A stretch of 64,000 bases of DNA from Novosphingobium guangzhouense (GCF_002896965.1 NZ_LYMM01000073.1:170917-234916), one strand, 5' to 3'. Shown: positions 24,898 through 36,313, counted from the first letter of the stretch. Notes: generated by a model not told the origin, from the sequence alone. Translations and numbers: made by a program.

Positions 24898-26350
24898 CCA
24901 TGTATGTCTTGAGGCGCTGGACTTGCGCGCCATCCAGCCGCAGGCCCAGCTTGGTGCGCCGCCACAGCACATCGTCTGACGTGCGTGCCCATTCGTTTGC
25001 CTTAAGGTAATCGACTTCCGCACCGGTCAGGCCATGGCCGAAGTCCTCGCCCGGATCGGCTGTCAGCCAGACCCGTGCCTTCGTACCGTAAGCCCGCGCC
25101 ACCCGGTCCACGCTCGCCGCATCAAGCCGCGGGTATTCGCGCGCAAGATCGGCCTTCAGCCCCTCGATAGCGCCCATCGCGAAATCGCCGCCGGGAAGCG
25201 ACGCGCTGGCGGTCCAGTCCTCGCCGCCCAGCGCGGGCACATAAGACTGCAGCTTCTCCACCGCATCCTTGGCGAGATGGCGATAAGTCGTAATCTTGCC
25301 GCCGAAGACCGAGAGGAACGGCGCTTCGCCCTTCGCATCGCAGTCGACGTCGAAGTCATAGCCACGCGTTGCCGCCTCGGGCTTGCCGGAACCGTCGTCG
25401 ACCAGCGGGCGCACGCCGGAATAGGTCCACACTACGTCGGCGGGGGTGATCGCCCTTTCGAAGTAGGCATTGGCCGCATCGCAAAGATAGGCGATTTCCT
25501 CGTCGCTCGCCTTCACTTCGTTCAGTGGCCCCTTGTGATCGCGGTCGGTCGTGCCGATCAGCGTGAAGTCATGCTGATAGGGGATCGCGAAGAAGATGCG
25601 GCCGTCCGAGATCTGGAAGAAGTACGCGTAAGGGTGATCGAACAGGCGCGGCACGACTATATGGGAACCGCGTACCAGCCGCATGGCGCGTTTCGTGTGC
25701 TCCCCTGCGCGGCCGACAAGGTCGAGCACGGAGGGCCCTGCTGCATTCACCACTGCCTTTGCACGGAAGGTGCCGCCAGACGTTTGGATGGTCCAGACGC
25801 CCCCTTCCCGTTCCAGCTTCTCGACACGAGTGCGCGTCAGGATCGTGGCCCCGCGATCCGCCGCATCGCGGGCGTTGAGCACCACCAGCCGCGCATCGTC
25901 CACCCAGCCGTCGGAATAGACGAAGGCCCTGCCGAAACCGGACTTGAGCGGCCGGCCCGCAGGATGCTTGCGCAGGTCGATGCTCTCTGTCGCAGGCAGC
26001 GCCTTGCGGCCGCCGATATGGTCGTAGAGGAACAGGCCAAGGCGCAGCAGCCAGCGCGGGCGCAGACCCTTCACATGCGGCAGCACGAAACGCATCGGAT
26101 GGATGATGTGCGGAGCGATCTTCCACAGCCGCTCCCGCTCGGTCAGCGCTTCTCGCACCAGCGCGAATTCGTAGTGCTCCAGATAGCGTAGCCCGCCGTG
26201 GATCAGCTTGGTGGATGCAGACGATGTGCCGCCCGCAAGATCGCCCTGCTCCAGCACCAGCACTTTCGCACCGCGCCCGGCAGCATCGCGCGCGATGCCG
26301 CAGCCGTTCACGCCGCCGCCGATTATGGCGATATCGTAGGTGTCACTCAT
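24890..26350 (-). CDS. glpD: Aerobic glycerol-3-phosphate dehydrogenase GlpD
   Basis: GlpD is a membrane-associated FAD enzyme oxidising glycerol 3-phosphate to dihydroxyacetone phosphate with electrons passed to ubiquinone. The 486-residue protein begins YDIAIIGGGVNGCGIARDAAGRG (FAD-binding) and has SSASTKLIHGGLRYLE and VYSDGWVDDARLV, typical of GlpD. The start at 26350 is chosen because MSDTYDIAIIGGG is the family N-terminus. It lies 11 bases after yeiH and overlaps glpK, so the three are one operon. Confidence 0.96.
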   Translation of the reverse strand: MSDTYDIAIIGGGVNGCGIARDAAGRGAKVLVLEQGDLAGGTSSASTKLIHGGLRYLEHYEFALVREALTERERLWKIAPHIIHPMRFVLPHVKGLRPRWLLRLGLFLYDHIGGRKALPATESIDLRKHPAGRPLKSGFGRAFVYSDGWVDDARLVVLNARDAADRGATILTRTRVEKLEREGGVWTIQTSGGTFRAKAVVNAAGPSVLDLVGRAGEHTKRAMRLVRGSHIVVPRLFDHPYAYFFQISDGRIFFAIPYQHDFTLIGTTDRDHKGPLNEVKASDEEIAYLCDAANAYFERAITPADVVWTYSGVRPLVDDGSGKPEAATRGYDFDVDCDAKGEAPFLSVFGGKITTYRHLAKDAVEKLQSYVPALGGEDWTASASLPGGDFAMGAIEGLKADLAREYPRLDAASVDRVARAYGTKARVWLTADPGEDFGHGLTGAEVDYLKANEWARTSDDVLWRRTKLGLRLDGAQVQRLKTYMGE

Positions 26351-26361
26351 CACGAAGGTAC

Positions 26362-27429
26362 TCACAAGATCATCATGCTGAAGGCCAGCGCGACCACCAG
26401 CGAAGCAAGGGTTGCCGCAACCACCGGCATCGCCGCCTTCCACCCCATCTGCATGACCAGATCAAGGCGCGAGCGCATCGCGGTGGCCGTCACTGCCAGC
26501 AACAGCAGCGACTTCGACAGCGTCAGGTTCAGATGAACCACAAAGGCCGGGATGGTCACCAGCGAGTTGAGAACGACCACGGCCAGAAACAGGGTAATGA
26601 ACCAGGGCATCGCAAGTTTCCGGATCCAGTGCCGCTGGCCTGCGTCCTCGTCGGTGTAGATCAGCGAGACGACCGCCACGATCGGCGCCAGCAGCGCCAC
26701 CCGGCTCAGCTTGACGATCGTGGCGTAGCTGCCTGCGATGTCGGAATAGGCATAGCCGCCGCCGATGGCCTGCGCGACATCGTGGATCGAGGCGCCGATC
26801 AGGAACCCGGCCTGTCGGTCGTCCAGATGCATCAGCCCGGCCAGCGGTGGATAGAACGACATGGCCAGCGCGCTCGCCATCGAGATCACCACCAGCGTCA
26901 ACGCGAACTGCGCCTGGCTGATACGCTTCGCGCCCAGCACGCCGAACAGCGCCAGCGCGGCCGACGCGCCGCAAATCGCGGTGGCGCCGCCAGCAAGGAT
27001 GCCGATTGCGGTAGATGCCCCCGTCATCCGCGCCACCAGCAGTGCGGCGCCCATCGCGGCAGCCATGACCATCAGCAGAGCCAGGAAAGGCACCGGCCCA
27101 AGCGCAACGATCTGGGCCAGCGTTACCTGTGTGCCCAACACCACGATGCCCCAGCGCAGGCAGGCCTTGGACGCAAAGTCGAGCCCCGGATGCGTGCGCT
27201 TCTCGCTCGTCACGAAGTTGAGCGCCAGGCCGATCAGCAGCCCCATCAGGATGATCGGGGCGCCATAATGCTCGGAAAGCCAGGCGGCCGCTATGCTGGC
27301 AATGCCGCAGATGGCAAGACCCGGCCAAAGCGTCTTCCATATCTCGATACGGCTCGGTTTCGCGACGGAGCCGTCAAGCTGGGCAAGGAACATCTCGCCA
27401 TAAAGGTCGCCTGCGTGATCTGCGCTCAC
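26362..27429 (-). CDS. yeiH: YeiH/UPF0324 family putative sulfate or sulfite exporter
   Basis: This 355-residue inner-membrane protein has about ten hydrophobic segments. Characteristic YeiH features are GGATAICGASAALA, IGASIHDVAQAIGGGYAYSD and KLSRVALLAPIV. The family is annotated as sulfate exporter, and E. coli YeiH is linked to sulfite stress through YeiE, though transport has not been settled. It uses a GTG start at 27429 with GGGGAAGA before it. It heads the yeiH-glpD-glpK operon and is divergent from the MFS gene across an operator-bearing region. With a sulfite-producing monooxygenase in the same locus, export of sulfite or sulfate is a sensible role (inference). Confidence 0.88.
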   Translation of the reverse strand: MSADHAGDLYGEMFLAQLDGSVAKPSRIEIWKTLWPGLAICGIASIAAAWLSEHYGAPIILMGLLIGLALNFVTSEKRTHPGLDFASKACLRWGIVVLGTQVTLAQIVALGPVPFLALLMVMAAAMGAALLVARMTGASTAIGILAGGATAICGASAALALFGVLGAKRISQAQFALTLVVISMASALAMSFYPPLAGLMHLDDRQAGFLIGASIHDVAQAIGGGYAYSDIAGSYATIVKLSRVALLAPIVAVVSLIYTDEDAGQRHWIRKLAMPWFITLFLAVVVLNSLVTIPAFVVHLNLTLSKSLLLLAVTATAMRSRLDLVMQMGWKAAMPVVAATLASLVVALAFSMMIL

Positions 27430-27480
27430 TCTTCCCCGTCCTTTCGCCGCATCCTTCTTTCAATGAAGATGCTTGCCGTA

Positions 27481-27495
27481 TGTCCTACGTTGTCA
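27481..27495. promoter_or_regulatory. LacI-type operator between yeiH and the MFS gene
   Basis: TGTCCTACGTTGTCA matches the site at 32309-32323 (TGTCAAGCGTTGTCA) in 12 of 15 positions, with identical TGTC and CGTTGTCA ends. The reverse complement begins TGACAACG, the usual half-site of LacI regulators with a KTVSR recognition helix. It lies between the divergent yeiH-glpD-glpK operon and the permease gene. Confidence 0.6.
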
Positions 27496-27508
27496 TACGG
27501 TCTGTATG
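27494..27508. promoter_or_regulatory. Second palindrome CATAC-N5-GTATG beside the operator
   Basis: CATAC (27494-27498) and GTATG (27504-27508) form a perfect inverted repeat with five bases between. It overlaps the end of the LacI-type site by two bases. GTATGTCC occurs twice (27478-27485 and 27504-27511). This may be a second regulator site, or may be extended recognition by the first. Confidence 0.4.
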
Positions 27509-27593
27509 TCCATGCCCGCGATGGAGCAAGAGCTTTACGCAAGGGGTCAGACTAATTGCCGCCGACGCAACGGCGGGATAGGGGAGAGCGAGA

Positions 27594-28877
27594 ATGACTA
27601 TCCACGAACAGACGGCCGTGCCCACGGCGGCGGCCACTCCCCCCGCTGCGGCATACGATCGCGCAGCTATTCGCGCGCAGAACGTGTTGATCGCACTGAT
27701 CTTTTTTGCGACGGCGCTGAACTATGTCGACCGGCAGGTGCTGGCCCTGCTCAAGCCCATGCTGGAAGCGCAGTTCCAGTGGAACGATCAGCAGTTCGCG
27801 CATCTGGGTTCGATCTTCCAGCTGGCCGCGGCGGCCTCGCTGCTGGGCGTGGGCTGGTTCGTCGACCGTTTCGGGGTACGCTTCGCCTATGGCCTTGCCG
27901 TGGCGGTATGGAGCCTGGCCGGGATGGCCCATGCACTGGCCTCCAGCGTGCAGCAATTTGTGATCGCCCGCGCCGTTCTGGCGACTGCCGAATCGGTCAA
28001 CACCCCGGCAGCGATGAAGACCGCAGCGATCTACCTTCCGGCAGCGCGCCGCTCGGTCGGCATCGGCATCATCAACACCGCTCCCAACATCGGCGCGATC
28101 CTGACGCCTCTGATCATTCCCCCGTTCGCCATGGCGTTCGGCTGGAAGGCCGCATTCGTCGTCACGGGCGGGCTCGGCCTCGTGTGGCTTGTGGCCTGGC
28201 GCCTGTGCACGGCAAAGCTGACCCCGGTGGCGGGAGCCACCTCGGCCAGCGCGGAAAAGGGCGGAAAGGTCGAATGGGGGGCGATCCTGTCCGACCGGCG
28301 TAGCTGGACGGTGATCGGCGCCAAGGCCTTTACCGACCTCGTCTGGTGGTTCGTACTGTTCTGGACCCCTGACTTCTTCGCGCGCCAGTTCAACTTGAGC
28401 CAGGGCCAGCTGGGCTGGCCGATCGCCGTGATCTTCGTGCTGGCGGCGCTCGGCGCGGTAAGCGCGGGCGCGCTCTATCCCACCCTGCTGCTGCGCGGAG
28501 TTTCGATGAACCGCGCGCGCAAGGGCACGATGCTGGCCTATGCACTTGTCGTGCTGGTCATGCCGCTGGCGCTCGTCGCCAGCAATCCATGGATCGCGGC
28601 TGTCTGCATCGGCCTTGGCCTGTTCGCGCATCAGGGCTTTTCGACAAGCATCTTCGGCATGGCGACCGAGATCATCCCGGCCCGCCGCATGGCAACCGTG
28701 ATCGCGCTGGGTGCCGTGGCTGGCAATCTGACCGGCACCGGCATCATTGAGTTCGCGGGATGGTCGTTGAGTTCGGGCCTTGGCTATGCCCCGCTCTTCG
28801 TGATCTGCGGCTCGGCCTATCTCGTCGCCACGGCCTTCATCCACCTGATGCAGCCCAGGATCGTGGAAGCAGTATAA
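27594..28877 (+). CDS. MFS permease of the hexuronate/anion:cation symporter type
   Basis: This 427-residue inner-membrane transporter has 12 predicted segments. LNYVDRQVLALLKPML and GWFVDRFGVRFAYGLAVAVW carry the conserved Asp-Arg motifs of the ACS branch (ExuT/GarP-like), which moves sugar acids and other organic anions. The acidic linker between halves is near residue 220. GGGGAGAGCGAGA precedes the ATG. Its shared operator with the sulfoquinovose genes and the preference of the family for anionic sugars make import of sulfoquinovose or its glyceride a good hypothesis. No ABC importer is present in the locus. Confidence 0.85.
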   Translation: MTIHEQTAVPTAAATPPAAAYDRAAIRAQNVLIALIFFATALNYVDRQVLALLKPMLEAQFQWNDQQFAHLGSIFQLAAAASLLGVGWFVDRFGVRFAYGLAVAVWSLAGMAHALASSVQQFVIARAVLATAESVNTPAAMKTAAIYLPAARRSVGIGIINTAPNIGAILTPLIIPPFAMAFGWKAAFVVTGGLGLVWLVAWRLCTAKLTPVAGATSASAEKGGKVEWGAILSDRRSWTVIGAKAFTDLVWWFVLFWTPDFFARQFNLSQGQLGWPIAVIFVLAALGAVSAGALYPTLLLRGVSMNRARKGTMLAYALVVLVMPLALVASNPWIAAVCIGLGLFAHQGFSTSIFGMATEIIPARRMATVIALGAVAGNLTGTGIIEFAGWSLSSGLGYAPLFVICGSAYLVATAFIHLMQPRIVEAV

Positions 28878-28914
28878 ACCCTTATTGAGTATAGAAAAAT
28901 TATCGAAAATGCGT

Positions 28915-28940
28915 CCGCATCCCATGATCGTGGGATGCGG
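28915..28940. repeat. Perfect 10-bp stem after the MFS gene
   Basis: CCGCATCCCA (28915-28924) pairs with TGGGATGCGG (28931-28940) around a six-base loop. No T-run follows, so it may be a factor-dependent terminator or an RNA-stabilising hairpin between the permease and beta-barrel genes. Confidence 0.7.
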
Positions 28941-29020
28941 CGGCTCCCCCTGACCGCCAGATGCGCGACCGAAAACATAACGGGTCGCATCAGGCCACCA
29001 ATTTCCAACAGGGGGAAATT

Positions 29021-29776
29021 ATGAAGTACGTTATCTCAGCAACTATTATTGCAGCCGCCGCTTTCAGCACACCGGCCTCGGCAGAGGAAACATCGGGCTT
29101 TTCGGTGTCGCTGCGCACCGGCATATCCGACCTCAACAACCCGGACTTCACCGTCACCGATCCCGAATCCGGCGATGAGTTGCAGACCCGCCTTGAAACC
29201 AAGTCCGCATGGCTGATCGCGGGCGAAATCGGCTACGACTTCGGACCGGTCCGCTTCGGCGTAGACTTGTCCTATTCGCGCAACAAGGTTCGCGGCCTTG
29301 ACCTGCGCAGCGTGAACGGCACGGCAATCACGGCTGACGATGTCGAGGATATCGTCGACACCCTGATCGATGCCGAAATCCTCTATCCTGAGGATTTTGA
29401 AGGCGCCGAGATCGATGGCACCACCATCCGCTCCACCAGCGGCTCCATCGCCAAGTTGCGCCAGATCGGCGTCATGGCGAACCTTACCTACGACATCCCC
29501 GTCAGCGACACGATCCGCCCTTACGTCGGCGTCGGTCTGGGTGCTGTGGGGACGCATGTGAAGGCGCTTGGCGAAGATGACGGGTCGATCCGCTTCGCCT
29601 GGCAGGCGCGCGCCGGCGTTGCTTTCCAGCTTTCGCCCGCAGTGGCCCTTACCGCGGACTACACCTACCGGCAGGCCAGTGCAGGCAGGCTTCAGTTCGG
29701 TGACGGCGAAGTCGAGTATCGCCTCGGCAAGACCAAGGCATCGCAGATTGCCGCCGGCGTGCGCTTCACGTTCTAA
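29021..29776 (+). CDS. Small outer-membrane beta-barrel protein
   Basis: This 251-residue protein has a signal peptide (MKYVISATIIAAAAFSTPASA), alternating polar/hydrophobic strands (GFSVSLRTGISDLNN, AWLIAGEIGYDFGPVRFGVDLSYSRNKV) and a C-terminal aromatic strand ending AAGVRFTF, as required for Bam-dependent insertion. It resembles OmpW/opacity-type eight-stranded barrels. The start at 29021 follows GGGGGAAA. It lies between the permease and the TBDR and may be an accessory pore; no substrate evidence is visible. Confidence 0.8.
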   Translation: MKYVISATIIAAAAFSTPASAEETSGFSVSLRTGISDLNNPDFTVTDPESGDELQTRLETKSAWLIAGEIGYDFGPVRFGVDLSYSRNKVRGLDLRSVNGTAITADDVEDIVDTLIDAEILYPEDFEGAEIDGTTIRSTSGSIAKLRQIGVMANLTYDIPVSDTIRPYVGVGLGAVGTHVKALGEDDGSIRFAWQARAGVAFQLSPAVALTADYTYRQASAGRLQFGDGEVEYRLGKTKASQIAAGVRFTF

Positions 29777-29792
29777 GCTCCTGACATGACGA

Positions 29793-29827
29793 AGCCCCAG
29801 CGGACCGAAATCCGCCGGGGCTTTTTT
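29793..29827. terminator. Terminator after the beta-barrel gene
   Basis: AGCCCCAGCGGA (29793-29804) pairs with TCCGCCGGGGCT (29811-29822) with one mismatch, followed by five Ts on the plus strand. It separates convergent genes. Confidence 0.9.
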
Positions 29828-29872
29828 CATGCGTGCAGGTGTAAGGCTTGCCCTACCCCTGCCACAGCATCC

Positions 29873-32218
<2,346 letters not shown>

Positions 32219-32244
32219 ATGTCTCCCCTCCTGATTATACGGAG

Positions 32245-32265
32245 CCTGAGTGTTTGAGCCTCAGG
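32245..32265. promoter_or_regulatory. Inverted repeat in the TBDR leader
   Basis: CCTGAG (32245-32250) and CTCAGG (32260-32265) face each other about 27 bases upstream of the TBDR start codon. It may be an RNA hairpin in the 5' leader of the receptor mRNA or an accessory operator. Confidence 0.4.
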
Positions 32266-32308
32266 TCGTCCTGTCGGTTGCGACCCTCTTGATTGGCTCC
32301 ATCATTTC

Positions 32309-32323
32309 TGTCAAGCGTTGTCA
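32309..32323. promoter_or_regulatory. LacI-type operator between the TBDR and GH31 genes
   Basis: TGTCAAGCGTTGTCA is an imperfect palindrome (TG-CAA facing TTG-CA). It lies 91 bases from the TBDR start and 63 bases from the GH31 start, and matches the site at 27481-27495. The LacI gene two kilobases downstream is the likely binder. Confidence 0.62.
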
Positions 32324-32385
32324 CATCAGGACAGCGCGGCGGCCACGCCAGTGCTGCATAAGAAGCACACCATGGGAGCCGGGCC

Positions 32386-34383
32386 TTGCCGTTGACCTTC
32401 ACCATTCGGGAAGATGGATTTGCCTGCGTGCTCGCAGGGCGGGAAGTGCTGCGCAGCGCGCCGTACGCCCCCGCTTTCGCGATCGCACGCGGCGCGCCGA
32501 GCGTGGAGATGGTGCGCGGCAACTTCGCCATTAGCGACGCCCCTACAGACCGCGTAGAGCTGGGTTTCGCACGCCCCGAAGGCGAAGATCTGCTGCTTAG
32601 CGCCAGCGACGGCAGCGAACCGATGCTGCGCCTTTCGTTGCAGCATGATGCCCTGACGGTCACCACCCTTACGCCCGGCTTCGACCGCGTCTGGGTCGAT
32701 CTGGCAGCCAATGCTGACGAGCATATCTGGGGTGGTGGGGAGCAGATGAGCTACCTCAACCTGTCCGGCCGTCGCTTCCCGATCTGGACCAGCGAGCCCG
32801 GCGTCGGCCGTGACAAGTCTACCGAACTGACCCGTCTGATGGACCAGAACGGCATGGCAGGCGGCGACTACTGGTGGACCAACTACCCGCAGCCTACTTT
32901 CCTCACATCCACGCTATGGGCCTGCCATCTCGGCTCCAGCGCCTATTCGGTGCTCGATTTCACAGATGCCGCCCGCCACCGGATCGAGGTGTGGGAAGGC
33001 GCATTCACGCTGGAGTTTTTCTCCGCCGACGATCTTCCCACACTGGTCGGCGCGCTTTCCAGCCGCTTCGGCCGCCAGCCCGCGCTGCCCGACTGGGCGA
33101 TCGGCGGAGCCATCGTCGGCCTGAAGGAAGGCGAAGCCAGCTTCGCGCGCCTTGAAAAGATCATCGAGGCGGGCGCGCAAGTGTCCGGCCTGTGGTGTGA
33201 GGACTGGATCGGTATCCGCCAGACCAGCTTCGGCCGTCGCCTCTTCTGGGACTGGTCCTGGAATGAGCCCCGCTACCCCGACCTGCCCGCACGCATCGCC
33301 GCGCTGGCCGAAAAGGGCATACGCTTCCTTGGCTATGTAAACCCCTATCTCGCCAATGACGGCAAGCAGTATGCCGAGGCGGAAGCGCTGGGCTATCTTG
33401 CGCTGCAGCAGGATTCGGACGCGGTCTACCTTGTCGACTTCGGCGAGTTCGACTGCGGCGTCGTGGACTTCACCAATCCCGCCGCGATGGACTGGTTTGC
33501 AGAGCGGGTCATCGGCAAAGAAATGCTGGACTTCGGGCTTTCCGGCTGGATGGCGGACTTCGGCGAATACCTGCCCGTCGATCTGCGCCTCCACGACGGC
33601 AGCGACCCGATGCTGATGCACAACCGCTGGCCGGTCCTCTGGGCCGAAGCGAACGCACGCGCCGTCGCATCGCGCGGCAAGACAGGCGAGGCGGTGTTCT
33701 TCATGCGCGCCGGCTTCTCGGGCGTACAGGCCCACTGCCCGCTGCTGTGGGCGGGCGACCAGTCGGTGGACTTCACGAGGCATGACGGGATCAACACCGT
33801 CATCACCGCCGCGCTTTCGGCGGGGCTGGTCGGCAATGCCTATTCGCACAGCGACGTGGGCGGGTACACCAGCCTTCACGGCAACGTGCGCACTGCGGAC
33901 CTCATCATGCGCTGGTGCGAACTGGGCGCGTTCTCGCCCGTGATGCGCAGCCATGAAGGCAACCGCCCGGACGATAACCTGCAGATTGATTCCAGCCCGG
34001 AACTGCTCAACGCATTCGCTTCAATGTCGCGCGTTCACAAGGCGCTCGCGCCCTATGTGCGCCACCTCAGTGATGAAGCCGTCGTAACCGGCCTGCCGGT
34101 ACAGCGCCCGCTGTTCCTGCACTACTTCGATCCTGCGCTGTTCTGCGTACAGGACCAGTATCTCTGCGGCGCTGACATGCTGGTGGCCCCAATCGTCGAG
34201 GCCGATGCAACGCAGCGCGAGGTGATCCTGCCCGGCGATACGCCATGGCGCCACCTCTGGACCGGCGAGGACTTCGCCCCCGGCACTCACACAATAGCCG
34301 CGCCTTATGGCGAGCCACCCGTTTTCTTCTTGCCCGACAGCAAGTTCGCCCCTCTCTTCGCGACGATAAGGGAGAGCAAATGA
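32386..34383 (+). CDS. smoI: GH31 sulfoquinovosidase (YihQ/SmoI-like)
   Basis: This enzyme hydrolyses alpha-sulfoquinovosides such as sulfoquinovosyl glycerol. The 665-residue protein has no signal peptide, so it is cytoplasmic. Blocks recalled from E. coli YihQ align along its length: RGNFAISD, DEHIWGGGEQMSYLNLSGRR, then PIWTSEPGVGRDKST. The nucleophile is Asp391 (ADFGEYLP, YihQ D405) and the acid/base Asp458 (WAGDQSVDF, D472). The three sulfonate-recognition residues are kept: Arg285 and Trp288 in SFGRRLFW (R301, W304) and Tyr494 in HSDVGGY (Y508). Ordinary alpha-glucosidases lack this set. The stop overlaps the LacI start (ATGA). Another 6-substituted alpha-glucoside is a less likely substrate. 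Confidence 0.85.
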   Translation: MPLTFTIREDGFACVLAGREVLRSAPYAPAFAIARGAPSVEMVRGNFAISDAPTDRVELGFARPEGEDLLLSASDGSEPMLRLSLQHDALTVTTLTPGFDRVWVDLAANADEHIWGGGEQMSYLNLSGRRFPIWTSEPGVGRDKSTELTRLMDQNGMAGGDYWWTNYPQPTFLTSTLWACHLGSSAYSVLDFTDAARHRIEVWEGAFTLEFFSADDLPTLVGALSSRFGRQPALPDWAIGGAIVGLKEGEASFARLEKIIEAGAQVSGLWCEDWIGIRQTSFGRRLFWDWSWNEPRYPDLPARIAALAEKGIRFLGYVNPYLANDGKQYAEAEALGYLALQQDSDAVYLVDFGEFDCGVVDFTNPAAMDWFAERVIGKEMLDFGLSGWMADFGEYLPVDLRLHDGSDPMLMHNRWPVLWAEANARAVASRGKTGEAVFFMRAGFSGVQAHCPLLWAGDQSVDFTRHDGINTVITAALSAGLVGNAYSHSDVGGYTSLHGNVRTADLIMRWCELGAFSPVMRSHEGNRPDDNLQIDSSPELLNAFASMSRVHKALAPYVRHLSDEAVVTGLPVQRPLFLHYFDPALFCVQDQYLCGADMLVAPIVEADATQREVILPGDTPWRHLWTGEDFAPGTHTIAAPYGEPPVFFLPDSKFAPLFATIRESK

Positions 34384-35396
34384 GCGAACGGTCCAATATC
34401 AAGGACGTCTCCGCACTCGCGGGCGTGTCCATCAAGACGGTCAGCCGTGTACTGAACGGCCATCGCTATGTCAGCGCCGACACCAAGGAACGCGTCGAGA
34501 AGGCGATGCAGGAACTCGGCTTCCGGCCAAGCGTCGCCGCGCGCATTCTGGCGGGCACCAAGTCCGGCCAGATCGCGCTGATCTACGATAACCACAGCCC
34601 CTATTACATGAACCAGATCCAGATGGGCTGCTGGGAAGCCTGCCAGCAGAACGGCTCGCGCCTGCTCGCGCAGCCGGTCGACGTGGCCGATCCATTGGTG
34701 GGCGAGCAGGTGCGCGGGCTTGTCACCGAGACGCACGTGGACGGCATCGTCCTGTCCTCCCCGGTCACCGACTGCGTGCCGGTGCTCAAGGCGCTGGAGG
34801 GGATGGACATTCCCTTCGTGCGTATCTCTCCGGGCACCAACCATGCCATGACGTCATCGGTCTTCATGGACGATGCCCAGGCAGCGGACGACATGACCAG
34901 CTACCTCATCGCGCACGGCCATCGCCACATCGGCTTCGTGAAGGGGCACTCCAACCACATGGCTTCGGAGGAACGCCTGTTCGGCTATCGCCGTGCGCTC
35001 GACCGCGCCGGTCTGGCTTACGAGCCGGCGCTGGTCGCGGCGGGCGAGTTCGATTTCGACAGCGGCGTGGCCGCAGCACATCACTTTCTAAAAGGCAAGC
35101 GACGCCCCACCGCGATCTTCGCCAGCAATGACGACATGGCAGCAGGCATCCTTTCCGTGGCGCATGACATGGGCCTGGCCGTGCCGGACGACCTATCCGT
35201 GGTCGGCTTCGACGACACCATGGTCGCGCGCATGGTCTGGCCGCAGCTTACCACCATCCGCCAGCCCACGCGCGAACTGGCGTTGGCAGCCACGCAACTG
35301 CTGCTTGAGGGCGCGCAGGCCACGCACCGCCGCCTTCCTCACGATCTGATCGAGCGCGCCTCGGTCGCCCGCATCAATCCCGATCTTCTCCCCTGA
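34380..35396 (+). CDS. LacI-family regulator of the sulfoquinovose locus
   Basis: This 338-residue protein has an N-terminal LacI helix-turn-helix (IKDVSALAGVSIKTVSRVLNG), a hinge helix (PSVAARILAGTKSG) and a periplasmic-binding-protein-like ligand domain (IGFVKGHSNHMASEERLFGY, PTAIFASNDDMAAGIL, DDLSVVGFDD). The ATG at 34380 overlaps the GH31 stop (ATGA), with AAGGGAGAG upstream. It is expected to bind the TGACAACG-type sites at 27481 and 32309 and release them on binding sulfoquinovose or a related inducer (inference). Confidence 0.92.
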   Translation: MSERSNIKDVSALAGVSIKTVSRVLNGHRYVSADTKERVEKAMQELGFRPSVAARILAGTKSGQIALIYDNHSPYYMNQIQMGCWEACQQNGSRLLAQPVDVADPLVGEQVRGLVTETHVDGIVLSSPVTDCVPVLKALEGMDIPFVRISPGTNHAMTSSVFMDDAQAADDMTSYLIAHGHRHIGFVKGHSNHMASEERLFGYRRALDRAGLAYEPALVAAGEFDFDSGVAAAHHFLKGKRRPTAIFASNDDMAAGILSVAHDMGLAVPDDLSVVGFDDTMVARMVWPQLTTIRQPTRELALAATQLLLEGAQATHRRLPHDLIERASVARINPDLLP

Positions 35397-35407
35397 CAGG
35401 AACATCC

Positions 35408-36313
35408 ATGACCTACCTCCCCTCCCCGGCCGCCCGCCGCCAGCTCGGCAAGAGCGGCATCGAAGTTTCCGCCCTTGCGTGGGGCAACTGGCGCATGGAA
35501 GGCGAAGCCGCCGACGCCGTGCGGCTGCTGCATGCGGCGCTGGATGCCGGGATCGACTTCGTCGACACCGCCGACATCTACGGCTTCAACGGCACCGACG
35601 GCTTCGGCGATGCGGAAGCGCTGCTGGGCAAGGCGCTCGCCAGCGAACCGGGCCTGCGCGAAAAGCTGGTGATCGCCACCAAGGGCGGCATCATGCCCCC
35701 CCTTCCTTACGATTCAAGCGCAGAATACCTCACCAGCGCCATCGACGCCTCGCTCACTCGCCTCGGCACCGACACGGTCGAGTTGTGGCAGATCCACCGC
35801 CCCGACATTCTTACGCACCCTTCGGAAATCGCAAAGGCCGTCGAAGCGGCACATAAGGCGGGCAAGATCCGCAGCTTCGGCGTTTCCAACTTCACCGTCA
35901 GCCAGATTGCCACGCTACAACAGTTCGTGAACGTGCCGATCGTCTCCACCCAGCCCGAAATCTCTGCCTTGCGCCTCGACACGATCGAGAACGGCGAGCT
36001 GGATCAGGCGATCGCCATGGACATGGCCGTGCTGGCATGGTCGCCGCTGGGCGGTGGTCGTATCGCCAACCCTGAAGACGCGCGTACGAAGGAAGTCGCC
36101 GCGCTGCTGGACCAGACTGCGGAAGAGTTCGGCGTATCTCGCACCGCAGCCGCCTACAGCTGGATCATGGCGCACCCCGCGCGCGTCATCCCCATCGTCG
36201 GATCACAAAAGGCAGACCGGATCGCGGAAGCCACTGACGCACTCAAGGTCCGCTGGACCCGCGCCAGCTGGTACGCGGTACTGGTCGCATCGAAAGGAGA
36301 GCCCCTGCCGTGA
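35408..36313 (+). CDS. smoB: Aldo-keto reductase, likely 6-oxoglucose reductase (SmoB-like)
   Basis: This 301-residue NAD(P)H-dependent aldo-keto reductase has the catalytic tetrad Asp53, Tyr58 (VDTADIYG), Lys92 (ATKGG) and His130 (WQIHRPD). The barrel motifs IRSFGVSNFT and PIVGSQKADRI follow. It resembles YdhF-type reductases. In the sulfo-SMO pathway SmoB reduces the 6-oxoglucose formed by the monooxygenase to glucose. The exact substrate here is inferred from the next gene, whose GTG start overlaps its stop (GTGA). Confidence 0.82.
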   Translation: MTYLPSPAARRQLGKSGIEVSALAWGNWRMEGEAADAVRLLHAALDAGIDFVDTADIYGFNGTDGFGDAEALLGKALASEPGLREKLVIATKGGIMPPLPYDSSAEYLTSAIDASLTRLGTDTVELWQIHRPDILTHPSEIAKAVEAAHKAGKIRSFGVSNFTVSQIATLQQFVNVPIVSTQPEISALRLDTIENGELDQAIAMDMAVLAWSPLGGGRIANPEDARTKEVAALLDQTAEEFGVSRTAAAYSWIMAHPARVIPIVGSQKADRIAEATDALKVRWTRASWYAVLVASKGEPLP

